Shown piece by piece: positions 8,845 to 18,298 of a DNA stretch of 64,000 nucleotides (within the stretch, counting starts at the first letter, position 1; every line of letters starts with the position of its first letter). Source of the stretch: Actinomycetota bacterium (GTDB lineage: Bacteria; Actinomycetota; AC-67); NCBI GenBank assembly GCA_041658565.1, contig JBAZZY010000004.1, positions 61,476 through 125,475 of the forward strand, in the 5' to 3' direction. Below the pieces are notes generated by a model. It was not told where the DNA came from. It saw only the letters and a program-made list of their open reading frames with translations, and searched no databases. The position numbers and the translations under genes were made by a program.

Positions 8845-9813
8845 TCAGTCGTTCGCGGGCTTTTCCGCGTACAGCAGGAGATTGTAGAAGAGCGGCTTCG
8901 GCAGGATCCTGCGCGTCACCTTGTCGTCGAAGGCGTAAAGACGAAGGTAATTGCGATACGCGAACCACGCCCACTTGTCGCCGAGCAGTCCCGGACGGGC
9001 AAGCGCTTCGACCGTGCGCACGCTCCATCCGAACAACCCGCTGAAGAACTCCTCGGTCTCGACGCGGATGTTGGTGAAACCCGCCTCTCGCGCCCACTGC
9101 CTGACCATGTGGGGGTGGAACTCGTGCAAGTCCACGTGTGCTTCGAGCACCGATTCGGGATCTGCACCTCCGGCCGCTTTTGTGGATGCGCGCGTCAAGC
9201 CGAAGCGAGCACCGACCGTCTTCATCCCGATCGCGGTCGCGCGCTTGGCCGCGCTCACGATCTTGAAACCGATCCGTGTCGGCTCCCCCGCGACGACGAT
9301 CGCTCCGCCGGGCTTAAGTACACGGAAAGCGTCCTTCAGCGCACCGGGTACGTCGGGCAAGTGGTGCAGCACCGCGTGGCCGACGACCAAATCGAAGAAG
9401 TCGTCCTCAAACGGCAAGTTCTCGGCGTCCACCGCGCGCCCCTGCATGTTCTCGATTCCCACGTTGCGCGCGTTACGCAAGCAGACATCCACCATCCCTT
9501 GCGAGATGTCGGTGGCGTAGGGCTCGCTGACGAGGCCGGCCTGGGTCAGGTTGATGATGAAGAATCCCGTCCCCGACCCGATCTCAAGCACCTTGCCGTA
9601 CCGGCGATTAGGGGCAATCTTGCAGAACTTCTCGCGCGCGTAGGAAGTACAACGCTCGTCGAAGGAGATCGACCACTTGTCGTCGTAGGACCGGGCTTCC
9701 CAGTCGTGGTAGATGATGTTCGCCGTCTTGGCATCCATCGCTGCGGGGTTCAGGCGCGGGGGCGCCTTCACCGCTGCGTCGGAATCGGCCTCGGATACGG
9801 GGTTGTCGGTCAT
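8845..9813 (-). CDS. SAM-dependent methyltransferase (second of the locus)
   Basis: 322 residues from ATG 9813; an upstream open extension runs antisense-like into the spacer and is not needed. Motif I VLEIGSGTGFF (75-85), ATDISQGM, the LVVGHAVLHHLPD loop and LKPGGAIVVAGEP place it in the UbiE-like Methyltransf_11 group. The C-terminal third (from about 200) is a longer aromatic-rich domain ending FYNLLLYAEKP, which resembles larger actinobacterial sugar or lipid methyltransferases. It is cotranscribed with the acyltransferase downstream. Its position matches the Rv3037c/Rv3038c methyltransferases near mycobacterial echA17. Confidence 0.84.
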   Translation of the reverse strand: MTDNPVSEADSDAAVKAPPRLNPAAMDAKTANIIYHDWEARSYDDKWSISFDERCTSYAREKFCKIAPNRRYGKVLEIGSGTGFFIINLTQAGLVSEPYATDISQGMVDVCLRNARNVGIENMQGRAVDAENLPFEDDFFDLVVGHAVLHHLPDVPGALKDAFRVLKPGGAIVVAGEPTRIGFKIVSAAKRATAIGMKTVGARFGLTRASTKAAGGADPESVLEAHVDLHEFHPHMVRQWAREAGFTNIRVETEEFFSGLFGWSVRTVEALARPGLLGDKWAWFAYRNYLRLYAFDDKVTRRILPKPLFYNLLLYAEKPAND

Positions 9814-9884
9814 GACCGGCCAGAATACACGCGGATCCGGCGGGGCTCGAACCGCTCCCCCCGGACCCGCGCGCACGATTCCTC

Positions 9885-10670
9885 TTAGCTGCCGCTGAAC
9901 TTCGCCTGGCCCGGACCCTTCTCCATGAAGGTCCGCATCCCGATCTTTTGGTCCTCGGTGGCAAACAGGCCGGCGAATAGCTCGCGCTCGAGCACGAGTC
10001 CGTCCGCAAGAGACATCTCCATGCCGCGCTGCACGGCCAGTTTCGCCGCGCGCAACGCCACCGTCGGACCGGCGGCGAACCGAGCCGCCATCTCTACCGC
10101 CGTCGGGTACACATCGGGGGCCGGCACGATCCGGTCGGCGAAGCCGATCGACAACGCCTCCGTGCAATCCACGAACCTGCCGGTGAAGATCAGGTCTTTG
10201 GCGCGCGCCGGGCCGATCAAACGCGGAAGCCTCTGGGTTCCGCCAGCGCCGGGAATCACTCCGAGCAGGACCTCGGGCTGGCCGACCTGCGCGTTGTCGG
10301 CCATGACTCGGAAGTCGCACGTGAGTGCCAACTCACACCCACCGCCGAGCGCAAAACCGTTGATCGCGGCGATGGTGACCTTCGGGATCTCCTCGACGAG
10401 GTTGAACGCCGCCTGCAATCCACCGATGCGGCTCATCATCTGCACCGATGTCGCCTCAGTCATCTGTTTGATGTCGGCGCCGGCCGCAAAGATCTTGTCG
10501 CCGCCCCAGAGCACGACCGCGCGCACCTCATCGTTGAACGTCGCCTCGCGCGCGGCAGCCGCGACACCTGCTGCAACCTCGTCGTTGATCGCATTCATCT
10601 TCGGGCGGTCGAGGCGGATCGTCGCGACGCCCGTTTCCTTGTCGAGTTCGAACCGAACCACTTCGCTCAT
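9885..10670 (-). CDS. Enoyl-CoA hydratase/isomerase family protein
   Basis: 261 residues, the normal family length. The oxyanion-hole loops are FAAGADIKQM (62-70) and NGFALGGGCELAL. The two catalytic glutamates are visible as Glu113 in GGCEL and Glu133 in GQPEVLLG, with the 20-residue spacing of rat Glu144/Glu164, followed by IPGAGGTQRLPR. It is therefore likely a true 2-enoyl-CoA hydratase of fatty-acid beta-oxidation in the cytoplasm. It sits 71 bp upstream of the methyltransferase gene on the same strand. In mycobacteria echA17 (Rv3039c) occupies the same neighbourhood. Confidence 0.92.
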   Translation of the reverse strand: MSEVVRFELDKETGVATIRLDRPKMNAINDEVAAGVAAAAREATFNDEVRAVVLWGGDKIFAAGADIKQMTEATSVQMMSRIGGLQAAFNLVEEIPKVTIAAINGFALGGGCELALTCDFRVMADNAQVGQPEVLLGVIPGAGGTQRLPRLIGPARAKDLIFTGRFVDCTEALSIGFADRIVPAPDVYPTAVEMAARFAAGPTVALRAAKLAVQRGMEMSLADGLVLERELFAGLFATEDQKIGMRTFMEKGPGQAKFSGS

Positions 10671-10820
10671 GTCATCCCTCCGTCGCGCGCGGAAAAGTGG
10701 TTCTGACTATATCCGCTGGCGCCGGCCGGCCTTCGCGTCAGCCGCGCCGACTGATTACTTCCCCAACCGACCCATCGGAATCAAAGTCATCAAGCAACCA
10801 TCTGAGATAAACTCCCGACC

Positions 10821-12683
10821 ATGGCGGGGGCCACCGTACGGACGCGCAAAAACGTGCGCGAACGAATCCATACATCGGCTTCGTTGACGGTGGCCCGAAT
10901 GCTCCCTCGACTCGGCATCCGCGCGGCAACAGCCTACGTTGGGCTTATCCTGCTCGGCGCGTTCCTCCCGGTGTCAGTGTCCGTTGCGATCGGCGTGCTC
11001 GTCGGTTCCGTCAGTCCGGCGATCGGGAATGGACTTGGATCGCCGGCGGGAACGCATCTTCTGACCGTGCTCGCGGTTACCGGCGCCCTCTACGTCGTAC
11101 GCCAGATGCACGGACCGATCCAGGAGGCCATCGGCGGAGTTCTCGGCGAGCGCCTGCAATCCGAAGGCGCGAGTCTCGTGATGCGCGCGTGTTCATCCCC
11201 CGCAGGCATCGCGCACCTCGAGGACTCAACGATCGCCGACAAGATCCGCCTCAGCGATGAGATCGGAACAGCCAACAGCGCACGTGCAGCCGTGCCCGCG
11301 CTCGCGATCATTACCTCCTCGCGGCTGAGCGCGATCGCTTTCGGGATCATCTTGCTGCACTTCCGATGGTGGGCACCGCTGGTGATGATCGCCGCGTGGA
11401 GCGGGGTCAGCTACTACGGCCATCAGACCGCGGTGCTGTTCTTGAAGCGAGCGGAAGCAGCCACACAGGGACTCCGACGCTCCGACTACATGCGCGAACT
11501 GGTGATCGCCGGCGGCGCCGCGAAAGAACTGCGCGTGTTCGGGCTGGGAGGCTGGCTGCTCGACCGGTTCTCGACCTACTGGTACGGCGGCATGGACGAC
11601 ATCTGGCGCGAGAGGTTGCGTTTGTGGAGGATCATACTTCCCGCATACGGGGGCCTCGGCCTCTCCTACGCATTGCTGCTCACTGCGGCAGGTCAGGCGG
11701 CAGCCCACCACACGATCGGGATCGGCGCACTCGTGATCTATCTGCAGGCGGCGTCGGGAATGGGTGGGCTTTATCCGCCCGGCGATTCCGGCTGGGAGTT
11801 GAAGATCGGCGCGCGCCCGATCGGGCATGCGCTGGAAATGCGCCAGGCGGTCACCACGCCGGCTACGGACCTGCACGGCTCGCGCGCGCCCGAGCACGAC
11901 GCGCCTGCCCGCTCGATCCGCATCGAGTCGCTGCACTTCACCTACCCCGGACGTGACAGCGCGGTGTTCGACGGTCTCGACCTGGAGATCCCCGCCGGTC
12001 GATCTCTTGCCGTCGTCGGCGAGAACGGCGCGGGCAAGACGACTCTGATCAAGATGCTGTGCCGCTTCTATGATCCGGCGGCAGGCCGGATCACCATCGA
12101 CGGTGTCGACCTGCGCGAGTTCGATCCCGGCGCGTGGCGCAGTCAGATCGGCGTTATCTTTCAGGATTTCGTGCGCTATGAACTCTCTGCGCGCGACAAC
12201 GTTGGGCTCGGCGCGCCGTTCACAGACGACGAGGAAGCGCTTCGTCACGCGGCGCGCCTCGCCGGTGCCGACGGAATCGTCGAGCGCCTGCCGGAGGGGT
12301 GGAACACGACCCTCTCCCGCAAATACGCCGGCGGCGCCGAACTTTCCGGCGGCGAGTGGCAGCGCATCGCGCTTGCGCGCGCCCTTTACGCAGTGCGTGC
12401 CGGCGCGCGCGTGCTGGTCCTTGATGAACCGACGGCAAATCTGGATGTCCGCGCCGAGGCCGAGTTGTACGAACGCTTCCTGGAGATCACCCATGGCGTC
12501 ACCACGATCCTGATCTCGCACCGCTTCTCCACTGTGCGCAAGGCCGACCACATCTGCGTGATCGAACACGGAAAGTTGCTCGAACAAGGCACTCACGACG
12601 AGCTTCTTGAGCGCGAGGGAACATATGCGCGCATGTTCAACCTGCAGGCCTCGGCGTATCTGGAAGAGATCGCCGATGCGTAA
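10821..12683 (+). CDS. ABC transporter half-transporter (permease fused to ATPase), first of pair
   Basis: 620 residues. The first 330 residues carry about five or six hydrophobic helices typical of exporter transmembrane domains. The nucleotide-binding domain begins near 370. Walker A is GENGAGKTT, the signature is LSGGEWQRIALARAL, Walker B is LVLDEPTANLD with the catalytic glutamate, and the H-loop is ISHRFSTVR. The ATG at 10821 has no strong ribosome site. The stop overlaps the next ABC gene by 8 nt, so a heterodimeric exporter is likely. The substrate is unknown: no peptide precursor or modification gene is adjacent, and the peptidase C39 domain is absent. Confidence 0.88.
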   Translation: MAGATVRTRKNVRERIHTSASLTVARMLPRLGIRAATAYVGLILLGAFLPVSVSVAIGVLVGSVSPAIGNGLGSPAGTHLLTVLAVTGALYVVRQMHGPIQEAIGGVLGERLQSEGASLVMRACSSPAGIAHLEDSTIADKIRLSDEIGTANSARAAVPALAIITSSRLSAIAFGIILLHFRWWAPLVMIAAWSGVSYYGHQTAVLFLKRAEAATQGLRRSDYMRELVIAGGAAKELRVFGLGGWLLDRFSTYWYGGMDDIWRERLRLWRIILPAYGGLGLSYALLLTAAGQAAAHHTIGIGALVIYLQAASGMGGLYPPGDSGWELKIGARPIGHALEMRQAVTTPATDLHGSRAPEHDAPARSIRIESLHFTYPGRDSAVFDGLDLEIPAGRSLAVVGENGAGKTTLIKMLCRFYDPAAGRITIDGVDLREFDPGAWRSQIGVIFQDFVRYELSARDNVGLGAPFTDDEEALRHAARLAGADGIVERLPEGWNTTLSRKYAGGAELSGGEWQRIALARALYAVRAGARVLVLDEPTANLDVRAEAELYERFLEITHGVTTILISHRFSTVRKADHICVIEHGKLLEQGTHDELLEREGTYARMFNLQASAYLEEIADA

Positions 12684-14457
12684 GCTCCTCGGCGGGATCC
12701 GCCTGGTCGTCACCGCAGGGTTCCGCGTCAATCCGCGGCTTGCGCTCCTCGGACTTGCATCGGAGCCGATTGCGGCCGGGCTGAATGTCACCTCTGCGCT
12801 CGCGCTCAAGCTCGTAGTCGATTCGGCAACGCGCGGCGACCTGTCCTCAGTACAGCGCGGCGCCATCATCACCGGCGTGATCCTCGCGGTAGGAGGGTTG
12901 ATCAGCGGCTTCGGATGGCCCTTCCGGATGCGCTTGCGGGAGGAGGCGGGCGCGTATTTCACGCAGCGCATCATCGAGTTGACGGCGGAGATCCCCGGCC
13001 TGGAACACCACGAGCGCGCGGAGTACCTGGATCGCATCGAATTGCTGAAGCGGAGCGGGAGCTCACTCGGAAGCGCGGTCACCGGCTTGGTTCCAGGGAT
13101 CTCAGGTGTCGTTCAGCTCGCGGTCACATCTGTGCTGCTCGCACGCATATCCCCTTTGCTGCTCGCGTTGCCGCTGTTCGGCATTCCTTCCGTCTTGCTG
13201 GGCGCGCGCGCCCGGAGCGCACTCGAACGTGTTCGTCAAGCCAACGCCGAGCCGACTCGCCGGCGCCGGCATCTGTTCGAGCTTGCAACCCAGAGTTCAC
13301 CCGCCAAGGAGCTAAGAGTCTTCGGCATCGCCGAGCGAATCCTCGGGCTGCACCGCGATGCAACCGAGCACATCGTCAGAACCGAAGCCCGAGTGACCGC
13401 GCGCTCTGCATGGCAGCGCGCGCTCGCGTGGGGGATCTTCGCGCTGGGCTACGTTGGGGCGATCGCATTCGTCGTCTGGCGCGCATCACAAGGCCGCGCC
13501 GGTACAGGCGACGTCTTCCTCGTGGTGACACTGGCATCACGCGTCAACCAGTTCGTCGCCACGACGGTGAGCAGCGTCCAGTGGATGATGGGATCACTTC
13601 GCACCGCCGAGCACTACCTCTGGCTCGAGGCATTCGCAGCGGCTGCCCGCTCGACTCCCACGCTCGCATCTGCGCCCGAGTCTTTACGCGAGGGCATCAA
13701 GTTCGAAGGCGTCACCTTCCGTTACCCCGGGACCGACAACGACGTCCTTCACGATGTGACGCTTTCGATACCCGCCGGCGCCACGCTCGCAATCGTCGGA
13801 GACAACGGCGCCGGCAAGACCACACTGGTGAAGCTGCTGTGCCGTTTCTACTCGCCCACGAGCGGGCGCATATTGGTCGACGGCACGGAACTCTCCACGA
13901 TCGACCTCGTCTCGTGGCGCGAACGTCTCGCCGGAGCGTTCCAGGACTTCTGCCGCTTTGAGCTGATCGCTCGCGAAGCCGTCGGCGTTGGTGACTTGCC
14001 GCGAATCGAAGACGCTCCGGCAGTGAACGCCGCGCTTGGGCGTGCCGGAGCCTCCTCAGTCGTGGACGAGCTTCACGGTGGACTGGACGCCCAACTTGGC
14101 CGGTCGTTCGACGGCGGCTCCGAGCTATCGATGGGTCAGTGGCAGAAACTCGCACTCGCGCGCGGCATGATGCGCAACGCGCCACTGCTGCTTGTGCTCG
14201 ACGAGCCGACCGCAAGCCTCGACGCGACGACCGAGCATGCCCTCTTCCAGCGCTATGCCCAGGCAGCGCAGGCGCGACGCGCGAGCGGCGGCATCACGAT
14301 CCTGGTTTCGCACCGGTTCTCCACTGTGCGCAACGCCGACCTGATCGTCGTTGTCGACTCCGGACGCATCGTTGAGGTTGGAACTCACGCGGAGCTGATG
14401 GCTCGGGGAGGAACCTACGCCGAGCTGTTCACGTTGCAAGCGGTTGCGTATCGGTGA
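12676..14457 (+). CDS. ABC transporter half-transporter, second of pair
   Basis: 593 residues starting at ATG 12676 inside the end of the previous gene; the frame is open upstream but the overlapped start is the economical choice. The transmembrane region spans about 10-320. The ATPase domain has Walker A GDNGAGKTT, a variant signature LSMGQWQKLALARG in which the second Gly of LSGGQ is Met, Walker B LLVLDEPTASLD and H-loop VSHRFSTVR. The changed signature and the 8-nt overlap fit a heterodimer with unequal ATP sites. The two halves share the ordering ELRVFG near the coupling helix. Substrate unknown. Confidence 0.88.
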   Translation: MRKLLGGIRLVVTAGFRVNPRLALLGLASEPIAAGLNVTSALALKLVVDSATRGDLSSVQRGAIITGVILAVGGLISGFGWPFRMRLREEAGAYFTQRIIELTAEIPGLEHHERAEYLDRIELLKRSGSSLGSAVTGLVPGISGVVQLAVTSVLLARISPLLLALPLFGIPSVLLGARARSALERVRQANAEPTRRRRHLFELATQSSPAKELRVFGIAERILGLHRDATEHIVRTEARVTARSAWQRALAWGIFALGYVGAIAFVVWRASQGRAGTGDVFLVVTLASRVNQFVATTVSSVQWMMGSLRTAEHYLWLEAFAAAARSTPTLASAPESLREGIKFEGVTFRYPGTDNDVLHDVTLSIPAGATLAIVGDNGAGKTTLVKLLCRFYSPTSGRILVDGTELSTIDLVSWRERLAGAFQDFCRFELIAREAVGVGDLPRIEDAPAVNAALGRAGASSVVDELHGGLDAQLGRSFDGGSELSMGQWQKLALARGMMRNAPLLLVLDEPTASLDATTEHALFQRYAQAAQARRASGGITILVSHRFSTVRNADLIVVVDSGRIVEVGTHAELMARGGTYAELFTLQAVAYR

Positions 14458-14628
14458 AGTAGCGTGAGAACGCGGTGGCTTTCGGCGGCACGAAGTCCCC
14501 GGACACATGGGTATCGAACTGACCGCCAGCCGCGACGAGCGACCGCTTGATCTCTGCTATGTCGGCCGAGTGAAGAACTGATCCTCGACACACTCAGATT
14601 CTGAGCGGCGACCACCCCGGCGCCGATC

Positions 14629-16065
14629 TCAGCCGACGCGCGACTCGAGACTGAGCAACCCCGCGACTGCGATCGAGTAGTCGGGCCGAGTGCCATCCCA
14701 CAATGATCGAGTCGTCTCGGGTCCGAGGCCGAAGACCCCATGCGCGCGCGCAAGACCGGCGCCGCTCTCGTCCACAACCGGCGGTCGCGCGTCCATGATC
14801 GAGCCATCGGACCGTCGGAACGCGAACCGTTGAAAGCCGGCGTCTTCCATTACGAATCCGCCCTCGTGCACCAAGCGATGATGCCGACGACAGAGCAGGA
14901 CGAGGTTCTCCAGCGACGTTTCGCCGCCGCGCGACCAGTGGCGGATATGGTGCGCGTCAACGCGTCGCGCAGTACATGCGGGGAACCGACAGGTTCGGTC
15001 GCGCGCGCGCAGAGCCCGCCGCATCCCACGCGGTACGACCCGACTGCGCCGACCAATGCTCGCCACCTCCCCAAACGGACCGTCATGCGCGACGAGAAGC
15101 GTCGCGTCGCAGGCGAGCCGCCTTGCGGTTTCTGAGGCAACAGGCGGACCCGCTTCGAGTTCACAACGCTCGCCCGCATCGGTGGCAAGAGCGGCGGGAT
15201 CCACGTGGAGAACGATCAAGGCCCGAGGGACATCGTCGCGCAGAGAGATCTCGCGCGTCGGTGATGTGAGAAAGGACTGGCACACCTGGGTAAGGGCGTC
15301 GGCGCGACGCTGTTGCTGGGGGGATGAGCCCTCGGAGTCGCAAGGGCCTTCGGGAGATGCTCCCGCGGGAACATCGGGCCCGGCCTCTTCAATAGGTGTT
15401 CCCGCGTGAGCTTCTTCGCGCTCCAACTCGGCGACGGCAGCCTCGAGCGCGCGCACCACGACGGCACCGTCTTCGGGATCCAGACGCGCCCGAACGACCA
15501 GGACTCCCTCGTCGTCGTAGAACCACTCAAGCGCGCGCCGACGGTGCCGCTCCGAGGCGTTCTTCACCGACTTCGCCAGCCGGTATCCCCGAACGACCCG
15601 GTCCAGTTGCGCCGCAGTGGCGTGGCGGGCCCACTCCAGAAGGATCTCCTCGGTTTCAGAACACGCGACGCGCGTGATCGCGCGCACCTTGGAGTAGGTG
15701 ATCTCGGCGCGCGCGAACGCCTCGTGGACCTTCGGGAGCGCACGCAGGGCGCGGGCGACGCGGACGTGCTCGCGCGCGGCCACATCCGAGAACCCACAGC
15801 GCCACGCGAGCCACTGGGAGCACGAACGGATACCCCACCCGGCCCAGCCTTCGCGCGCGTCGAACTCCCCGACCAGCGCAAGCAGCCGAGCGGTTCCGGC
15901 GCAAACGTGGGCGGCAAGCTCCGCGATCTCCGCCTCGATCTGGTCCAGTGGGCGCGCGAGCGCGATGTCTCGCCGAGACGCGGTGGCGTCGACCGCATAC
16001 GGCGCGACATTGATGTCAGATGACCGGCTCATGCCTCCAAGTCTATCGGGACCCCCCGACAACAT
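14629..16065 (-). CDS. DUF222-HNH endonuclease domain protein (13E12-like)
   Basis: 478 residues. The helical DUF222 domain fills about 35-300 (CSQWLAWRCG, AREHVRVARALR, TYSKVRAITR). The C-terminal HNH nuclease motif is CRFPAC, then DAHHIRHWSRGG, ENLVLLCRRHHRLVHEGG. It contains the expected zinc cysteines, the HH pair, the asparagine and the final HH. This is the multicopy actinobacterial 13E12 family, often thought to be selfish or mobile-associated; its biological role is unclear. The ATG at 16065 has an AGGAG ribosome site eight bases upstream. A shorter start at 16032 has GGAGG only one base away, which is too close. It stands alone between convergent and divergent neighbours. Confidence 0.88.
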   Translation of the reverse strand: MLSGGPDRLGGMSRSSDINVAPYAVDATASRRDIALARPLDQIEAEIAELAAHVCAGTARLLALVGEFDAREGWAGWGIRSCSQWLAWRCGFSDVAAREHVRVARALRALPKVHEAFARAEITYSKVRAITRVACSETEEILLEWARHATAAQLDRVVRGYRLAKSVKNASERHRRRALEWFYDDEGVLVVRARLDPEDGAVVVRALEAAVAELEREEAHAGTPIEEAGPDVPAGASPEGPCDSEGSSPQQQRRADALTQVCQSFLTSPTREISLRDDVPRALIVLHVDPAALATDAGERCELEAGPPVASETARRLACDATLLVAHDGPFGEVASIGRRSRVVPRGMRRALRARDRTCRFPACTARRVDAHHIRHWSRGGETSLENLVLLCRRHHRLVHEGGFVMEDAGFQRFAFRRSDGSIMDARPPVVDESGAGLARAHGVFGLGPETTRSLWDGTRPDYSIAVAGLLSLESRVG

Positions 16066-16204
16066 CGCCGCAACTCCTGGAGGAGAAAGAGGATGGAAGG
16101 GAGGGGAGGAAACCGGTCTCGGCCGTCGAGTCAGCGTTCTCCGCAGCGCCGGATGCTCACTTGCAGCTCAGCGCCGGCGAAGCCGCCGCGGGTAGAGTGC
16201 CCCT

Positions 16205-16921
16205 ATGGCCGGGACCTTGTTCGTCGGCACCAGCGGCTTCGCCTACCGCGAGTGGAAGCCGGAGTTCTACCCCGCCGCGCTCAAGAACGCGGAGATGCTC
16301 TCCTTCTACTCCTCACACTTCTCCTCGGTCGAGATCAACAACACCTTCTACCGCGCGCCGACCGAGAAGATGCTGAAGTCCTGGGTCGAGCAAACCCCGG
16401 AGTCCTTCCGCTTCACGCTCAAAGCGCCACAGCGGATCACGCACTTCGCAGGCCTGCGCGACGCCGAGGAATCGGTTGAGTACTTCCTACGAACCGCGCG
16501 CGCGCTCGGCGACAGGCTCGGCTGCATCCTGTTCCAGTGCCCGCCGTCGCTTCGGTACGAACGCCGACTGCTGGCCGACTTCCTCGCGCTGCTGCCCGGC
16601 GAGCCGTTTCGCTTCGCGATGGAGTTCCGACACCCCTCGTGGGACGACGCCGAGGTTCGGGAAGCATTGGCCGCCAACAACACGGCTCTGTGCGTGGCCG
16701 ACACCGGCACCGCGACACCGAGCGTCGTCCGAACGGCGCAGGGCTTCATGTACATGCGCCTGCGAGGGCTCGACTACAGCGACGAGGACCTGCGCGCGTG
16801 GTCGACTCCTGTGCGCGCAGCGTTGGAGGAAGGCGCCGACGTCTACGTCTATTTCAAGCACGAAGACGATCCATCCGGCGTTCGCTTCGCGCTGCGCTTT
16901 CGCGATCTCGTTGCAGGGTGA
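16205..16921 (+). CDS. DUF72 family TIM-barrel protein (YecE-like)
   Basis: 238 residues, the usual family length. The diagnostic N-terminus FVGTSGFAYREWKPEFYP is followed by YSSHFSSVEINNTFYR and FRFTLKAPQRITH, then AMEFRHPSW and YVYFKHEDDPSG near the end. DUF72 proteins have a TIM-barrel fold; their reaction is not established. The gene is monocistronic and convergent with the small membrane protein that follows. The start ATG gives the canonical family beginning. Confidence 0.9.
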   Translation: MAGTLFVGTSGFAYREWKPEFYPAALKNAEMLSFYSSHFSSVEINNTFYRAPTEKMLKSWVEQTPESFRFTLKAPQRITHFAGLRDAEESVEYFLRTARALGDRLGCILFQCPPSLRYERRLLADFLALLPGEPFRFAMEFRHPSWDDAEVREALAANNTALCVADTGTATPSVVRTAQGFMYMRLRGLDYSDEDLRAWSTPVRAALEEGADVYVYFKHEDDPSGVRFALRFRDLVAG

Positions 16922-16933
16922 CCGACCGAGGCG

Positions 16934-17290
16934 TCAGCCTCCGGCGCGCGCGGCATCCCGGCGCTCCATGCGCCGCAGAACCGCGAGACCTGCGGCGACA
17001 AGGGCGAGGATCGCCAGGGGAACGAGGGCAAACACGGACAACCACAGATTCGCCCAAGCGCAAAACGCAGTCCCAACGGCGGCGATCGCCCATCGTCCAC
17101 GCCACCAGCCCCAGGCCCCGACCCAGGACATCAACGCCGACACGGTCCCGATCACGACCCAGGCGCGCGGCGGGTTTCCGGCCAGGGGATGCGGAATGTA
17201 GACCTTCACGCCGGCTACTGTCGCCGAAATCGCGAGTATCGCCACGACTACGGCGACCTTCTGTCTAGGGGGCCACGAACTGATCCGCAT
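16934..17290 (-). CDS. Small membrane protein of unknown function
   Basis: 118 residues with about four hydrophobic helices (approximately 11-30, 42-61, 68-85 and 87-105) and a charged Arg-rich C-terminus, predicted to reside in the cytoplasmic membrane. No family is recognised. It lies between the convergent DUF72 gene and the ku gene on the same strand 75 bp upstream, so it may be a read-through companion of ku. Codon pattern is normal for the window and no shadow gene on the other strand is better. Confidence 0.6.
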   Translation of the reverse strand: MRISSWPPRQKVAVVVAILAISATVAGVKVYIPHPLAGNPPRAWVVIGTVSALMSWVGAWGWWRGRWAIAAVGTAFCAWANLWLSVFALVPLAILALVAAGLAVLRRMERRDAARAGG

Positions 17291-17364
17291 CGATCCCTCC
17301 GCCGAAACACGTCTTCAGCGCGAGGATCACCGGGATTCGAAGCGCAGTCAAACCGGCCGAATCA

Positions 17365-18177
17365 TCAAGCGCTCTCGCGGCGGCGGCGCGCGGCCGGCTT
17401 CTTCGCAGTCTCGCCCTTGGCCATCGCCTCAACCGACGCCTTCAGCGCCTGGATCAAATCGACAACCTTGGTGGTTTCGCGGCCTTCGACGACCGTGATC
17501 TCCTGCCCGTCGATCTTGGCCGCGACGAGGGACTCCAAGCGCCGGCGGTATTCGTCGGTGAACTCATCGGGCACCCAGTCGCCGGTCATGCTGTCGATCA
17601 GCGACTTCGCCATCCGGAGTTCCTGCTCGCGCACGTCGACCTTGGCGTCCAGCTCTTCAAACTCCGCATCGCGAATCTCGTCCGGCCAGTACATCGTGCC
17701 GAGCACGAAGATCCCATCGCGCGCGCGCAGTGTTGCCAGGTGTTGCTTGTCTCGAAAGGCGACCGTCGCAATCGCCACGCGGGCGTCGTCCTCCAGCGCT
17801 TTGGCGAGCAGCTTGTAGGCCTTTACTCCGATACCGTCCGGGGCCAGATAGTAGGTCTTCTGGAACAGGATCGGGTCGATCTGCTCGGACGGCACGAACT
17901 TGACTATGTCGATGACGTGCGGTCCCGCAACCCCGCGATCGATCTCGTCGTCACTCAAGACCACGTAGTGGTCTTTCTCGTACTCGTAACCACGCACGAT
18001 CTCTTCCCAAGGGACTTCCTCCCCACAGACCGAGCAGGTCCTTCTGTACTTCAGCCGGCCTTGGTCCTTGGCATGCAACTGGTTGAAGCGGAGCGACTTC
18101 TCCTCGACCGCGGCGTGCAGCCGAATCGGAATCGTAACGAGGCCGAATGAGATGGCACCTTTCCAAATCGATCGCAC
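17365..18177 (-). CDS. ku: Ku protein for non-homologous end joining
   Basis: 270 residues, typical for bacterial Ku homodimers. The N-terminus MRSIWKGAISFGLVTIPIRLH is diagnostic, followed by RRTCSVCGEEVPW and KTYYLAPD of the Ku core beta-barrel that encircles DNA ends. A Lys/Arg-rich tail (AKKPAARRRR) is expected to aid DNA binding. The GTG start is behind GGAGG with good spacing. It is divergent from ligD across 121 bp, the classical NHEJ pair in which Ku recruits LigD to double-strand breaks. NHEJ is commonly linked to stationary phase, desiccation or spore life. Confidence 0.96.
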   Translation of the reverse strand: MRSIWKGAISFGLVTIPIRLHAAVEEKSLRFNQLHAKDQGRLKYRRTCSVCGEEVPWEEIVRGYEYEKDHYVVLSDDEIDRGVAGPHVIDIVKFVPSEQIDPILFQKTYYLAPDGIGVKAYKLLAKALEDDARVAIATVAFRDKQHLATLRARDGIFVLGTMYWPDEIRDAEFEELDAKVDVREQELRMAKSLIDSMTGDWVPDEFTDEYRRRLESLVAAKIDGQEITVVEGRETTKVVDLIQALKASVEAMAKGETAKKPAARRRRESA

Positions 18178-18298
18178 CGGTCCTCCATTTCGTCCGAAAT
18201 GTGCGCGTCCCCCGCGCCGGCACCGTGCGTGAACTCAATCTTGCCCACCGCCGCGTTCGACGGCAATAGGCAGGCTGCGCACCGGTACGCTGTGATCC

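Noticed and set aside
11226..13082. Long minus-strand open frame (about 618 codons).
   Set aside because: It lies antisense to the two ABC transporter genes, whose Walker and signature motifs are intact.
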